A DNA stretch of 64,000 nucleotides from Amaricoccus solimangrovi (GTDB taxonomy: Bacteria; Pseudomonadota; Alphaproteobacteria; Rhodobacterales; Rhodobacteraceae): assembly GCF_006385685.1 (NCBI RefSeq), contig NZ_VFRP01000018.1:30754-94753 (forward strand). Direction: 5' to 3'. A program made the translations under genes and the position numbers. Shown here piece by piece: positions 43,578-52,216 of the stretch. A model generated the notes under the pieces. It was not told the DNA's origin. It made no database searches and worked only from the letters and a program-made list of their open reading frames with translations. How positions within the stretch are numbered: the stretch's first letter is position 1; the number at the start of each line of letters is the position of its first letter.

Positions 43578-44504
43578 TCAGAACGCCGCGCGTCCGTCCT
43601 TGCGGGCCAGCCGCCGCAGCAGGTGGTCCACCTCGGCCCGCGCGGCGGCGGAGAGCGGCGGGCCGGGGCGGCGCTGGACGTCGCAGGCGATCACGCCCCG
43701 GCGCATCAGCACGTACTTGCGCGCCGAGAGCCCGACGCCCGGCTGCTGCTCGTAGCGGATCAGCGGCAGATGCGCGTCGAAGAGATCATGCGCGGCCTCC
43801 TTCTCGCCCTTCCCGTGCAGGTCCATCAGTTCCACGAGCATGTCGGGGAAGGCGTAGCCCGTCATCGCCCCGTCCGCGCCCCGGCCATGCTCGAGATCGA
43901 GGAAGAGCCCGCCGTTCGCGGTCAGGATCGAGAAGGGGCGCAGTCTCCCCTCGGCCTGGAGCCGGCGCAGCGCGCTGATCTTCTCGAGCCCCGGCCAGTC
44001 CTCGGCCTTCAGCATCACGCAGGAGGGATGCTCGGCCATGAGCCGTGCGATCATCGGTACCGAGAGGATCACGCTCAGCGTTAGCGGATAGTCCTGCAGC
44101 GCCCAGGGCACGTCCGGCCCGATCGCCTCGACCGCCTGGGCGAACCAGGCGGCGATCTGCTCGTCGCTCCTGAGATGCGGCGCGGGGGCGAGCATGACGC
44201 CCGCCGCGCCCGCCTCCATCGCCTCGCGCGCGAGCCGGCGCATCGCCGCGAAGCCGGGCGCGGAGGCGCCGACCACGACGGGCACCCGCGCCCGCGCGAT
44301 GACCCGGCGCGCGATGGCGGCGGCTTCCTCGGGCTCGAGCTTCTGCGCCTCGCCCATGATGCCGAGGATGGTCATCCCCGTCGCGCCGGCCTCCTGGTAG
44401 AAGTCGGTCAGCCGGTCGACGCCGTCGAGATCCAGCGCGCCGTCGGGATGGAACGGGGTCGCGGCGATCGGATAGACGCCCTTCGTCGCGGGGCCGAAGC
44501 TCAT
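43578..44504 (-). CDS. DapA-family aldolase/dehydratase
   Basis: Dihydrodipicolinate-synthase-type TIM barrel of 308 residues. The Schiff-base lysine is in SCVMLKAEDWPG, the conserved tyrosine in WALQDYPLTL, and ILGIMGEAQKL corresponds to the GTTGE substrate loop, here changed so that lysine biosynthesis is unlikely. Such variants are 2-keto-3-deoxy-sugar-acid aldolases or dehydratases. It is convergent with the dehydratase (15 bp apart) and overlaps the RraA-type gene by 4 bp. Exact substrate cannot be assigned. Confidence 0.83.
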   Translation of the reverse strand: MSFGPATKGVYPIAATPFHPDGALDLDGVDRLTDFYQEAGATGMTILGIMGEAQKLEPEEAAAIARRVIARARVPVVVGASAPGFAAMRRLAREAMEAGAAGVMLAPAPHLRSDEQIAAWFAQAVEAIGPDVPWALQDYPLTLSVILSVPMIARLMAEHPSCVMLKAEDWPGLEKISALRRLQAEGRLRPFSILTANGGLFLDLEHGRGADGAMTGYAFPDMLVELMDLHGKGEKEAAHDLFDAHLPLIRYEQQPGVGLSARKYVLMRRGVIACDVQRRPGPPLSAAARAEVDHLLRRLARKDGRAAF

Positions 44505-45205
44505 CGCCCCGCCTTCCAGGCGGCGTAGCGCGCCCTGGTCTCGTCGTTCATCGGGTAGAGCCCGGGCAGGGGGACGCCGCGGTCGACCTCGGTCATGATC
44601 CAGGCCTCCATCCGCTCCTGTTCCTCGGCCTCGGCCAGAACCGCGTCGAGGAAGGCGGCGGGGATCAGCACCGCGCCGTCGTCGTCGGCGACCACGATGT
44701 CGCCCGGAAAGACCGCGACCCCGCCGCAGGCGACGGGCTGCTCCCAGGCGACGAAGGTGAGCCCCGCGACCGAGGGCGGCGCCGCGATGCCGTCGCACCA
44801 GAGCGGCAGTCCGGTGCCGAGCACCCCGGCCGCGTCGCGCATCACCCCGTCGGTGACGAGCCCGGCCACGTTCCGCCTCACCATCCGCGCGCAGAGGATG
44901 TCGCCGAAGATGCCGGCGTCGGTCACCCCCATCGCATCGGCGACGACGACGCAGCCCTCGGGCATCGCCTCGATCGCCGCGCGCGTGGAGATCGGCGAGG
45001 CCCAGCTCGCCGGCGTCGCGAGATCCTCGCGCGCGGGCACGAAGCGCAGCGTGAAGGCGGGACCGACCACGCGGTCCTGTCCGGTCCGGATCGGCTTCGT
45101 ACCGCGCATCCAGACGTTCCTGAGCCCCTTCTTCAGCAGGACCGTGGTCAGCGTCGCGGTCGAGACGCCCTTCAGGATTTCGACCGCCTTCGGATCCAGT
45201 GCCAT
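44501..45205 (-). CDS. RraA-family protein (HMG/CHA-type aldolase)
   Basis: Protein of 234 residues of the RraA/4-hydroxy-4-methyl-2-oxoglutarate aldolase family. GLVTDGVMRDAAGV contains the DG-x-x-RD motif whose Arg and Asp build the pyruvate/metal site of the aldolases, followed by FPGDIVVADDDGAVLIPA. The extra C-terminal residues (MNDETRARYAAWKAGR) are typical of catabolic members. It likely performs a retro-aldol step giving pyruvate plus an oxo acid. Operon with the DapA-type gene; divergent from the LysR regulator at 45321. Confidence 0.8.
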   Translation of the reverse strand: MALDPKAVEILKGVSTATLTTVLLKKGLRNVWMRGTKPIRTGQDRVVGPAFTLRFVPAREDLATPASWASPISTRAAIEAMPEGCVVVADAMGVTDAGIFGDILCARMVRRNVAGLVTDGVMRDAAGVLGTGLPLWCDGIAAPPSVAGLTFVAWEQPVACGGVAVFPGDIVVADDDGAVLIPAAFLDAVLAEAEEQERMEAWIMTEVDRGVPLPGLYPMNDETRARYAAWKAGR

Positions 45206-45296
45206 TCTTCCCCTTTCGCCGGAAGCGCGGGATCGGCCCGCGATTCTTGATCGGGCGCATGGGACGCGCTTCCGCGTGAAAAGGAAACCTGTTCAA

Positions 45297-45317
45297 TCCT
45301 GTCTTCAGAAGATAGGA
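45297..45317. promoter_or_regulatory. LysR-type palindrome before the regulator gene
   Basis: Imperfect 21-bp palindrome: arms TCCTGTCTTC and GAAGATAGGA around a central A, matching at 9 of 10 pairs. It reaches to three bases before the LysR start and overlaps its ribosome-binding site, suggesting autoregulation. Confidence 0.55.
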
Positions 45318-45320
45318 AAG

Positions 45321-46226
45321 ATGATGGATACCCGCTTCCTCGAGACCTTCGTCGCCGTGGTCGAGCACGGCTCGCTCGCCGAGGCGGCGCGCCGCCTCGG
45401 GGTCACCCCGGCGGCGGTCGCGCAGCGCATGCGCGCGCTCGAGGCCGAGATCGGCGCGCCGCTCATCCTGCGCGCGGGGCGCCAGGTCCGGCCCTCCGAC
45501 GCCGGGCGGGCGATCCTCGCGCGGAGCCGGCGCCTGCTCGTCGATGTCCGCCGGCTCGCCGCCGCCGCGCGTGCCGGGCCGCCGGTGGGCGAAATGAGGC
45601 TCGGGGTGATCAGCACGGCGCTGACCGGGCTCGTCCCCGGCGCGCTCCGCGATCTCTCCGACACGATCCCCGGCATCGATGTCTTCGTGCTGCCCGGCAC
45701 CTCTCCCGATCTCTACGACGCGCTGAGCGCCGGCCGGATCGACGCCGCCCTGCTCGTGCGACCGCCCTTCGCCATCCCGAAGACGCTCGAATGGCATCTG
45801 GCGCGGAGCGAACCGATGGTGCTGCTCTGCGCCGCCGAGCGCGCGAGCACGGACGCGATGACGCTGCTGCGGACCCGGCCCTTCATCCGCTACGACCGGA
45901 GCAACTGGGGCGGGCGGATCATCGACGCCTGGATGAAGGCGCGCCGCCTCGCGCCCCGGGACTGGCTCGAACTCGACCAGCTGGAGGCGATCGCGGTGAT
46001 GGTGGACAGGGATCTCGGCGTCTCGATCGTGCCCGACTGGGCGCCGCCCTGGCCCGAGGGGCTGCGGGTGGCGCGGCTGCCGCTGCCGGGCGCCGCTCCG
46101 CCGCGCCGGATCGGCCTGCTCTGGCCCCGGAGCGGGACGAGCGGGCGAGCCGCCATGCTGTTTCTCGAGGCCCTGCGCCGGTCGGGCGCGGCGGGCGGGC
46201 CGGCGGATCACGCCGCGACGCGATAA
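45321..46226 (+). CDS. LysR-family regulator
   Basis: Protein of 301 residues: winged helix MDTRFLETFVAVVEHGSLAEAARRLGVTPAAVAQRM (about 2-40) and effector domain (GEMRLGVISTALTGLVPGALRDL, VMVDRDLGVSIVPDW). It is divergent from the RraA/DapA operon across 115 bp and should regulate it in response to a pathway intermediate. Two adjacent ATGs (45321, 45324) are possible starts. The ribosome-binding site is embedded in a palindrome. Confidence 0.85.
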   Translation: MMDTRFLETFVAVVEHGSLAEAARRLGVTPAAVAQRMRALEAEIGAPLILRAGRQVRPSDAGRAILARSRRLLVDVRRLAAAARAGPPVGEMRLGVISTALTGLVPGALRDLSDTIPGIDVFVLPGTSPDLYDALSAGRIDAALLVRPPFAIPKTLEWHLARSEPMVLLCAAERASTDAMTLLRTRPFIRYDRSNWGGRIIDAWMKARRLAPRDWLELDQLEAIAVMVDRDLGVSIVPDWAPPWPEGLRVARLPLPGAAPPRRIGLLWPRSGTSGRAAMLFLEALRRSGAAGGPADHAATR

Positions 46227-46275
46227 TTTCACTTGTCCCGGCACCACCGCCGCGCCCATGCTGGCGCGTCGGGAC

Positions 46276-47061
46276 ATGGACGGGAGTGGCGTGACGGTGT
46301 TTTCGCTCGAAGGTCGGACCGCGCTGGTCGTGGGCGTCGCCAATGACCAGTCGATCGCATGGGGCTGCGCCCGCGCGCTCCACGCGCAGGGCGCGAAGCT
46401 CGCCATCACCTATCTCAACGAGAAGGCCGAGAAGCACGTGAGGCCGCTGGCGGAGGCGCTCGGCGCCGAACTCATCCTGCCGCTCGACGTCGCCCGGCCG
46501 GGGCAGCTCGAGGCGGTTTTCGCGGCGATCACGGCGCATTGGGGCCGGCTCGACACGTTGCTGCATTCGATCGCCTTCTGCCCCCGAGAGGATCTGCATG
46601 GCCGCGTCGTCGATTGCTCGGCCGAGGGTTTTGGCCAGGCGATGGACATCTCGGTGCATTCCTTCCTGCGGATGATCCGCCTCGCCGAGCCGCTGATGGC
46701 GCGCGGCGGCACCTGCATGACCGTGAGCTTCCAGGGCTCCGGGAAGGTGGTGGAGCATTACAACATCATGGGTCCGGTGAAGGCCGCGCTCGAATCGGTC
46801 GTGCGCTACGCGGCGGCCGAGCTGGGGCCGAAGGGCATTTCCGTGCACGCGCTCTCGCCCGGGCCGCTCCGGACCCGCGCCGCCTCGGGCATCGCGGAGT
46901 TCGACGAACTTCTGGACGCCGCGGCCGAACGCGCGCCCACCCACATGCTGGCCACGATCGAGGACGTCGGCGCCTACGCGGCCTTCCTCGCCAGCGCCGA
47001 GGCGGCCAATGTCACCGGCGGCGTGCATGCGATCGACGGCGGCTACGGCATCGTCGGATGA
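46276..47061 (+). CDS. fabI: Enoyl-[acyl-carrier-protein] reductase (NADH), FabI-like
   Basis: SDR-type enoyl-ACP reductase of about 260 residues that makes the last reduction in each fatty-acid elongation cycle. FabI features: ALVVGVANDQSIAWGCARAL cofactor loop (GVAN instead of a classic GxxxGxG), LHSIAFCPREDLHGRVVD, the Tyr-x6-Lys catalytic pair in HYNIMGPVKAALES and GPLRTRAASGI. The start is uncertain: ATG 46276 is used here, but GTG 46291 has GGGAG just upstream and would give 257 residues, near the family norm. It lies 46 bp before ackA; FabI beside acetate kinase is a recurrent alphaproteobacterial arrangement. It may be a second FabI copy serving PHA/acetate metabolism. Confidence 0.85.
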   Translation: MDGSGVTVFSLEGRTALVVGVANDQSIAWGCARALHAQGAKLAITYLNEKAEKHVRPLAEALGAELILPLDVARPGQLEAVFAAITAHWGRLDTLLHSIAFCPREDLHGRVVDCSAEGFGQAMDISVHSFLRMIRLAEPLMARGGTCMTVSFQGSGKVVEHYNIMGPVKAALESVVRYAAAELGPKGISVHALSPGPLRTRAASGIAEFDELLDAAAERAPTHMLATIEDVGAYAAFLASAEAANVTGGVHAIDGGYGIVG

Positions 47062-47107
47062 GGATGAGGGAGACGCCCATGCTCGGCGCGGTCGCGGGCG
47101 CGGTGCG

Positions 47108-48307
47108 ATGAGCCGGCCGGTCGCGCTCACGCTCAACGCCGGATCCTCGTCGCTGAAATTCGGCGTCTTCGACATCGCGGGCGCGCCGGCCGAGCTCGCC
47201 ACGGGGCTGATCGAGAAGATCGGCGGCCAGCCGCGGCTCCGGGCGAGCCTCGGCCCCGACGCGGATCCCGTCCGCCGGGAGCTCGACCCCGAGGAGGCGC
47301 GCGACCACGCGAGCGCGCTCGAGACCGCGCTCGCGCTGCTGCGCGCGCACTTTCCCGAGGCGCGCGCCGAGGCCGTCGGCCACCGGGTCGTTCACGGCGG
47401 GCCGAAATACGCCGAACCGGTGCTCGTGACGCCGAGGATGCTGGACGAGCTGCGCCAGCTCTCGCCTTTCGCGCCGCTGCACCAGCCGCACAACATCAGC
47501 GGGATCGAGGCGGCGGTGAGCGCCTTTCCCGACGCGCTTCAGGTCGCCTGTTTCGACACCGCCTTCCACCGCCGGCATCCGAAGGTGAACGACGTCTTCG
47601 CGCTGCCGCGGGAATATTACGACAAGGGCGTGCGCCGCTACGGCTTCCACGGCCTCAGCTACGACTATGTCGCGGGCGAGCTGCGGCGCGTCGCGCCCCT
47701 CCTGCACGCGGGGCGGGTGGTGATCGCGCATCTCGGCAACGGCGCCTCGATGTGCGGGCTGCTCGGCGGCCGGTCGGTCGCCTCCACCATGGGCTTCACC
47801 GCGCTCGACGGCCTGCCGATGGGCACGCGCTGCGGCCAGATCGATCCCGGCGTGATCTTCTACATGGTGCAGCAGGAGGGCAAGAGCATCGACGAGGTGC
47901 GCGAGCTGCTCTACACCCGCTCCGGCCTGCTCGGCCTCTCCGGCCTCTCGAACGACATGCGCGCGCTCGAGGCCGCCGGCACGCCCGAGGCGGACGAGGC
48001 GATCGACTATTTCGTGTTCCGGATCCGGCGCGAGCTCGGCGGGCTCGCGGCGGCGCTCGGGGGGATCGACGCGCTCGTCTTCTGCGGCGGCATCGGCGAG
48101 AATTCCCGCCGCATCCGCGAGCGCGTCTGCGCGGGGCTCGACTGGATCGGCATCGAGATCGACCGCGCCCGCAACGCGGCGAACGAAAGGCGCATCAGCA
48201 CCGACCTCAGCCGCACCCATGTGCTGATCGTGCCGACCAACGAGGAGATCGTGATCGCGCGCGCCGCGAAGCGCTTCCTCGAGGAGGCCTCGCCCGCCGC
48301 CGGATGA
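47108..48307 (+). CDS. ackA: Acetate kinase
   Basis: Protein of 399 residues that interconverts acetate plus ATP with acetyl phosphate. Visible signatures: LNAGSSSLKFGVF at the N-terminus, GHRVVHGGPKY, CFDTAFHRRHP, RRYGFHGLSYDYV, AHLGNGASMCGL, GFTALDGLPMGTRCGQIDPG and FCGGIGENSRRIRE. Phosphotransacetylase, its usual partner, is not in the window. No good ribosome-binding site is visible, which may mean coupling to fabI. Its stop overlaps a possible ATG for the following potassium-channel gene. Confidence 0.93.
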   Translation: MSRPVALTLNAGSSSLKFGVFDIAGAPAELATGLIEKIGGQPRLRASLGPDADPVRRELDPEEARDHASALETALALLRAHFPEARAEAVGHRVVHGGPKYAEPVLVTPRMLDELRQLSPFAPLHQPHNISGIEAAVSAFPDALQVACFDTAFHRRHPKVNDVFALPREYYDKGVRRYGFHGLSYDYVAGELRRVAPLLHAGRVVIAHLGNGASMCGLLGGRSVASTMGFTALDGLPMGTRCGQIDPGVIFYMVQQEGKSIDEVRELLYTRSGLLGLSGLSNDMRALEAAGTPEADEAIDYFVFRIRRELGGLAAALGGIDALVFCGGIGENSRRIRERVCAGLDWIGIEIDRARNAANERRISTDLSRTHVLIVPTNEEIVIARAAKRFLEEASPAAG

Positions 48308-48402
48308 GCACCGCCCGGATCGGCCCTCGCGCCTCGGCGGTGGCCCCGCGTGCGAAATCCGGTTTAGATGCGGGAGCCACCCACAATCGGGAGACCGGGC
48401 TC

Positions 48403-49071
48403 TTGAAGAACCGCAGCTTCGTCGTGATCGGACTTGGAACCTTCGGCAGCAGCGTGGCCAGGGAACTGGCCCGGTTCGGCGACCGCGTCCTCGGCATCGA
48501 CATCCACGAGCGCAACGTCGCCCGGCTGGCGGAGACGCTGACCGAGGCGATCATCGCCGACGGCAAGGACGAGGCCGCGCTGAAGGAGGCGGGCGTCGGC
48601 AATTACGACGTCGCGGTGGTCGCGATCGGCGAGGATCTCGAAGCCAACATCCTCTGCACGATGAACGTGCGCATGCTGGGCGTCGAGACGATCTGGGTGA
48701 AGGCGCTGAACCGCACGCATCACCGGATCCTGACCAAGCTCGGCGCCGACCGCGTGCTGCTGCCGGAGCAGGAGATCGGCCAGCACATCGCGCAGATGCT
48801 GCACAATCCGCTGGTGCGCGACTACGTGAGCCTCGGCAACGGCTATCATGTCGTGAACTTCCAGATTCCCCCGAAGCTCGACGGCAAGCCGGTCGCGGAT
48901 CCGGACGTCTTCGCGCGTTACGGGCTGCGCGCCCTCGGCGTGATGCGCGACAGCCAGTTCCTGTCCTGCGAGACCGGCGCGCTCGTGCTCCGGACGGAGG
49001 ACAAGCTCCTGCTCCTCGGCCGGCGGACCGACCTCTGGCGGTTCGGGGACGCGTTCCGCGACGAGGGCTGA
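48403..49071 (+). CDS. ktrA: Potassium-uptake regulatory subunit, KtrA/TrkA-type RCK protein
   Basis: Cytosolic gating protein of 222 residues: an RCK-N Rossmann domain (VVIGLGTFGSSVARELARFGD, residues 7-27; acidic residue in VLGIDIHE) and an RCK-C domain from about residue 135. It binds nucleotide and opens the KtrB channel encoded four bases downstream. The TTG at 48403 is preferred: it gives MKNRSFVVIGLG, matching the family N-terminus, and has GGGAG nine bases upstream. An in-frame ATG at 48304 overlaps the ackA stop (ATGA) and adds 33 residues of low-complexity sequence; it cannot be excluded. Confidence 0.87.
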   Translation: MKNRSFVVIGLGTFGSSVARELARFGDRVLGIDIHERNVARLAETLTEAIIADGKDEAALKEAGVGNYDVAVVAIGEDLEANILCTMNVRMLGVETIWVKALNRTHHRILTKLGADRVLLPEQEIGQHIAQMLHNPLVRDYVSLGNGYHVVNFQIPPKLDGKPVADPDVFARYGLRALGVMRDSQFLSCETGALVLRTEDKLLLLGRRTDLWRFGDAFRDEG

Positions 49072-49074
49072 GCC

Positions 49075-50409
49075 ATGGCCCGCGCTTACACGAAACGGAA
49101 GGTCTCGCATCTTCCGCCCCCGCTCTTCCTCGTCCTGATCTACGCGGGCTTCATCCTGCTCGGGACGCTCGCGCTGAAGCTGCCCTTCGCGACGACGGGG
49201 GCGATCACCTGGTCGGATTCGGCCTTCACGGCGACCTCGGCGGTGACGGTGACGGGGCTCGCGGTGATCGACACGGGGACCGGCTTCACGCTCTTCGGCC
49301 AGGCGGTGATCGCCTTCCTGATCCAGCTCGGCGGTCTCGGCGTCATGACCTTCGCCGTGCTTATCCTCTCGATGCTGGGCCTGCCGGTCGGGTTCACGCA
49401 TCACCTCTACCTGCGCGAGGATCTGAACCAGACCTCGACGACCGACCTGCTGGAACTCGCCGAGATGATCCTCCGCGTGGTCCTGCTCTGCGAGGTCGCG
49501 GGCGCGGCGCTGCTGGCCTTCGTCTTCGTGCCGGAATTCGGCTGGGGCGCGGGGATCTGGATGGCGCTCTTCCATTCGATCTCGGCCTTCAACAACGCGG
49601 GCTTCGCGCTGTTCCCGGACAGCCTCGGCCGCTGGGTGGGCGACCCGCTCGTGAACATCGTCGTGCCGCTCCTCTTCATCCTCGGCGGGCTCGGCTTCAC
49701 CGTCGCCGACGACGTCCAGCGCCAGCGGAGCTGGCGGCGGTTCTCGCTGCACACGAAGCTGATGCTGACGGGCACGGCCGCGCTCCTCGCCGGCTCGACG
49801 CTCGCCTTCGCGGCGATGGAATGGAGCAATCCCGCCACGCTCGGCGCGCTCGACTGGCCGGCGCGCCTCTGGGCGAGCTGGTTCCAGGCCGCCTCGACCC
49901 GGACGGCGGGGTTCAACACCGTCGACATGGCCGGGCTGACGGACGGCACGACGCTCATGTTCATGGTGCTGATGGTCATCGGCGCCGGCAGCACCTCGAC
50001 GGGGGGCGGGATCAAGGTCACGACCTTCATCGTGCTGCTTCTCGCCACGCTCACCTTCTTCAAGCGGCACCGCAACGTCGACGTGTTCGGGCGCAGGCTG
50101 GGGGCGGAGCAGGTGATGAAGGTGCTCGCGCTCGCGATGGTGAGCGTGTTCCTGATCCTGCTGGCGCTCTTCGCCATGCTGCTCCTGCACGAGGGCGATT
50201 TCCTCGATCTCGCCTTCGAGACGGTCTCCGCCTTCGGCACGGTCGGCCTGTCGCGCGGGATCACCGGCGACTTCGACGCGGCGGGCCGGATCGTGATGAT
50301 GTTCATCATGTTCGTCGGCAGGGTCGGGCCGCTCACGCTCGGCTTCCTCCTCGCCACGCGCCAGCCGAAGCGGATCTCCTATCCGGCGGGGACCGTCTAC
50401 CTCGGCTGA
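49075..50409 (+). CDS. ktrB: Potassium-uptake membrane subunit, KtrB/TrkH type
   Basis: Ion-conducting inner-membrane subunit of 444 residues with four membrane-pore-membrane repeats. Selectivity-filter-like loops are seen as SAVTVTGLAVID, HSISAFNNAGFALF, ASTRTAGFNTVDMAG and ETVSAFGTVGLSRGITG; each holds the single glycine typical of these channels. GAGSTSTGGGIKVTTFIVLL is the glycine-rich gating loop of KtrB. Partnered with KtrA immediately upstream. With PPK2 on the opposite strand this may be an osmotic/energy homeostasis neighbourhood. Confidence 0.92.
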   Translation: MARAYTKRKVSHLPPPLFLVLIYAGFILLGTLALKLPFATTGAITWSDSAFTATSAVTVTGLAVIDTGTGFTLFGQAVIAFLIQLGGLGVMTFAVLILSMLGLPVGFTHHLYLREDLNQTSTTDLLELAEMILRVVLLCEVAGAALLAFVFVPEFGWGAGIWMALFHSISAFNNAGFALFPDSLGRWVGDPLVNIVVPLLFILGGLGFTVADDVQRQRSWRRFSLHTKLMLTGTAALLAGSTLAFAAMEWSNPATLGALDWPARLWASWFQAASTRTAGFNTVDMAGLTDGTTLMFMVLMVIGAGSTSTGGGIKVTTFIVLLLATLTFFKRHRNVDVFGRRLGAEQVMKVLALAMVSVFLILLALFAMLLLHEGDFLDLAFETVSAFGTVGLSRGITGDFDAAGRIVMMFIMFVGRVGPLTLGFLLATRQPKRISYPAGTVYLG

Positions 50410-50437
50410 GGGGCGGGCCGCCGCTCCGGCGGCGCGC

Positions 50438-50467
50438 TTCCGGCGGGCAGCCGCCCGCCCGCCGGAA
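50438..50467. terminator. Bidirectional terminator between ktrB and PPK2 gene
   Basis: Eleven-bp stem TTCCGGCGGGC/GCCCGCCGGAA with an eight-base loop, placed between two converging genes. Confidence 0.6.
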
Positions 50468-50475
50468 AGGGGCGG

Positions 50476-51396
50476 TCAGTATCGCGACGGCACGTAGAGC
50501 TCGGGCGGCAGCACCTTGCGCTCGTATTCCGGATTGAACACGCGCTCGGGCAGGGTGATGTCCTCGTGCGGCACGTCCTCGTAGGGGATCCGGCTCAGCA
50601 GGTGGTCGATGCAGTTCAGCCGCGCCCGCTTCTTGTCGTTGCCCTCGACGATGTACCAGGGCGCCTCGGGGATGTTGGTGCGCGCGAAGGTGTCTTCCTT
50701 GGCCTTGGTGTAGCGCTCCCAGCGCACCCGGGACTGCAGATCCATCGGCGAGAGCTTCCACTGCTTCATCGGGTCGTGGACGCGCATCAGGAAGCGCATC
50801 TGCTGCTCCTCGTCGGTGATCGAGAACCAGTACTTGATGAGCCGCGCGCCGGAGCGGACCAGCATCCGCTCGAATTCCGGCACGTCCTGGAAGAACTGCT
50901 CGACCTGATCCTCGCTCGCGAAGCCCATCACCCGCTCGACGCCGGAGCGGTTGTACCAGGAGCGGTCGAAGAGCACGATCTCGCCGCCCGCGGGCAGATG
51001 CGGCACGTAGCGCTGGAAATACCACTGGCTCCTCTCGCGCTCGGTCGGCGCGGGCAGCGCCACGACGCGCGCGATCCGGGGGTTGAGCCGCTGCGTGATC
51101 CGCTTGATCGCCCCGCCCTTGCCGGCGCTGTCGCGGCCCTCGAAGATCACGACGACCTTCTCCTTGTGGTAGGCGACCCAGCTCTGCAGCTTGATCAGTT
51201 CGGACTGGAGCCGCAGCAGCGCGCGGAAATATTCGATCCGGGGCATCGAGGGCGGATGCGCCCGCTTGTAGATCTTGCGGATCTCCAGCGAGAGCGCGGG
51301 CTCGGAAAGCTCGAGCTCGTAATCCTCGTCCAGCGTGTCGGCGAGCTCGGCTTCCAGCCAGTCCCGCGCGCCGTGATCCTTCTCGTCGTCCTTCAT
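50476..51396 (-). CDS. ppk2: Polyphosphate kinase 2
   Basis: PPK2-family kinase of 306 residues that transfers phosphate between polyphosphate and nucleoside diphosphates. Walker A is GRDSAGKGG (residues 87-95), Walker B with the lid region is EIVLFDRSWYNRSGVERVMGF, and RYWFSI-type KYWFSITDEEQQMRF plus SPMDLQSRVRWERYTKAKEDTF are family hallmarks. Length and the single domain place it among class I enzymes (NDP to NTP), inferred. It runs convergent to ktrB. Confidence 0.93.
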   Translation of the reverse strand: MKDDEKDHGARDWLEAELADTLDEDYELELSEPALSLEIRKIYKRAHPPSMPRIEYFRALLRLQSELIKLQSWVAYHKEKVVVIFEGRDSAGKGGAIKRITQRLNPRIARVVALPAPTERERSQWYFQRYVPHLPAGGEIVLFDRSWYNRSGVERVMGFASEDQVEQFFQDVPEFERMLVRSGARLIKYWFSITDEEQQMRFLMRVHDPMKQWKLSPMDLQSRVRWERYTKAKEDTFARTNIPEAPWYIVEGNDKKRARLNCIDHLLSRIPYEDVPHEDITLPERVFNPEYERKVLPPELYVPSRY

Positions 51397-51500
51397 CCGT
51401 CTCTGTCCCCTTCCGGCCCCGCGCGACGTGCCGGGCGGGAGCAGATCTACAGCCCCCGCCGGCGGAGGGGAGTGAAGCTTTCATGACAGGGGGGCGGTGG

Positions 51501-52115
51501 CTACGCCGCGCCGGGCGCCCGCCAGCCCTCGTGGCCGAACAGCCAGCCGGTGACGAGGTCGAGCTTCTCGGCGTTCGTCAGGCCCTGCGCCTCGAGATCG
51601 GCCCAGGTCGGGAAGGCGAGGGCGTGGCGGATCGTCGGCGCGACATGGGGCGCCGCCTCGGCGCCGAAGGCCGCGACGAGATCGGCGGCGACGCCCGCGA
51701 GAAAGGCCGCGACCTCCGCCATCGGCCCGTGGAGCGCCGGAACCTCGGCGACGTCGCGGAAGGAGACCGTCCACATCGCGCGCGTGCGGCTGAAATAGCC
51801 GTGGAAGGCCGCGATCGCGGCGCGGAAGCGGGCGCGCGGATCAGCGATCGCGGCCCAGTCGGCCGGGTCGGGGGGCGGGTTCAGCGACAGCCAGTGCGCG
51901 GTGCAGGCCTGAAAGACCGCCGTCTCGTCCGGGAAATGCCGGTAGACGGTCAGCCGCTGCACGCCCGCGCGCTCGGCGATAGCGCTGATCGTCGTGTTGC
52001 GCGGTCCGAGCTCCTCGTGAAGGCGCATCGTCGCCTCGACGATCCGCAGCCGCGTCTCCTCCTGGGAGCGGGCGCGCTTGCTCTGGCGGTAGGGGCGGGC
52101 GGGTTTCTCGTTCAT
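51501..52115 (-). CDS. TetR-family regulator
   Basis: Protein of 204 residues: helix-turn-helix at about 21-65 (RIVEATMRLHEELGPRNTTISAIAERAGVQRLTVYRHFPDE) and a variable helical ligand domain. It faces the MBL-hydrolase gene across 100 bp, and the inverted repeat over its own start codon fits an operator. The ATG at 52115 is used because longer starts run into the promoter. It probably controls the MBL/DUF1127/ester-cyclase/YdhR gene row; its inducer is unknown. Confidence 0.82.
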   Translation of the reverse strand: MNEKPARPYRQSKRARSQEETRLRIVEATMRLHEELGPRNTTISAIAERAGVQRLTVYRHFPDETAVFQACTAHWLSLNPPPDPADWAAIADPRARFRAAIAAFHGYFSRTRAMWTVSFRDVAEVPALHGPMAEVAAFLAGVAADLVAAFGAEAAPHVAPTIRHALAFPTWADLEAQGLTNAEKLDLVTGWLFGHEGWRAPGAA

Positions 52116-52172
52116 TCGATGAACATGGATGATCATCGAATACTTGACAAGGTGAATCGCCGCGTGTAGACA
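52114..52172 (+). promoter_or_regulatory. TetR operator and promoter of the MBL-hydrolase operon
   Basis: Inverted repeat ATTCGATG (52114-52121) and CATCGAAT (52134-52141), 12 bases apart, directly in front of a promoter with TTGACA (52144-52149) and, 17 bases on, TAGACA (52167-52172). Confidence 0.55.
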
Positions 52173-52216
52173 CCGCATTCATTAAACACATACGTTCACT
52201 GAAATGGAGTTTTGGA

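Noticed and set aside
48304..48402. N-terminal extension of KtrA from the ATG overlapping ackA
   Set aside because: The 33 extra residues are unlike the family and a TTG with a better match follows; kept only as an alternative.
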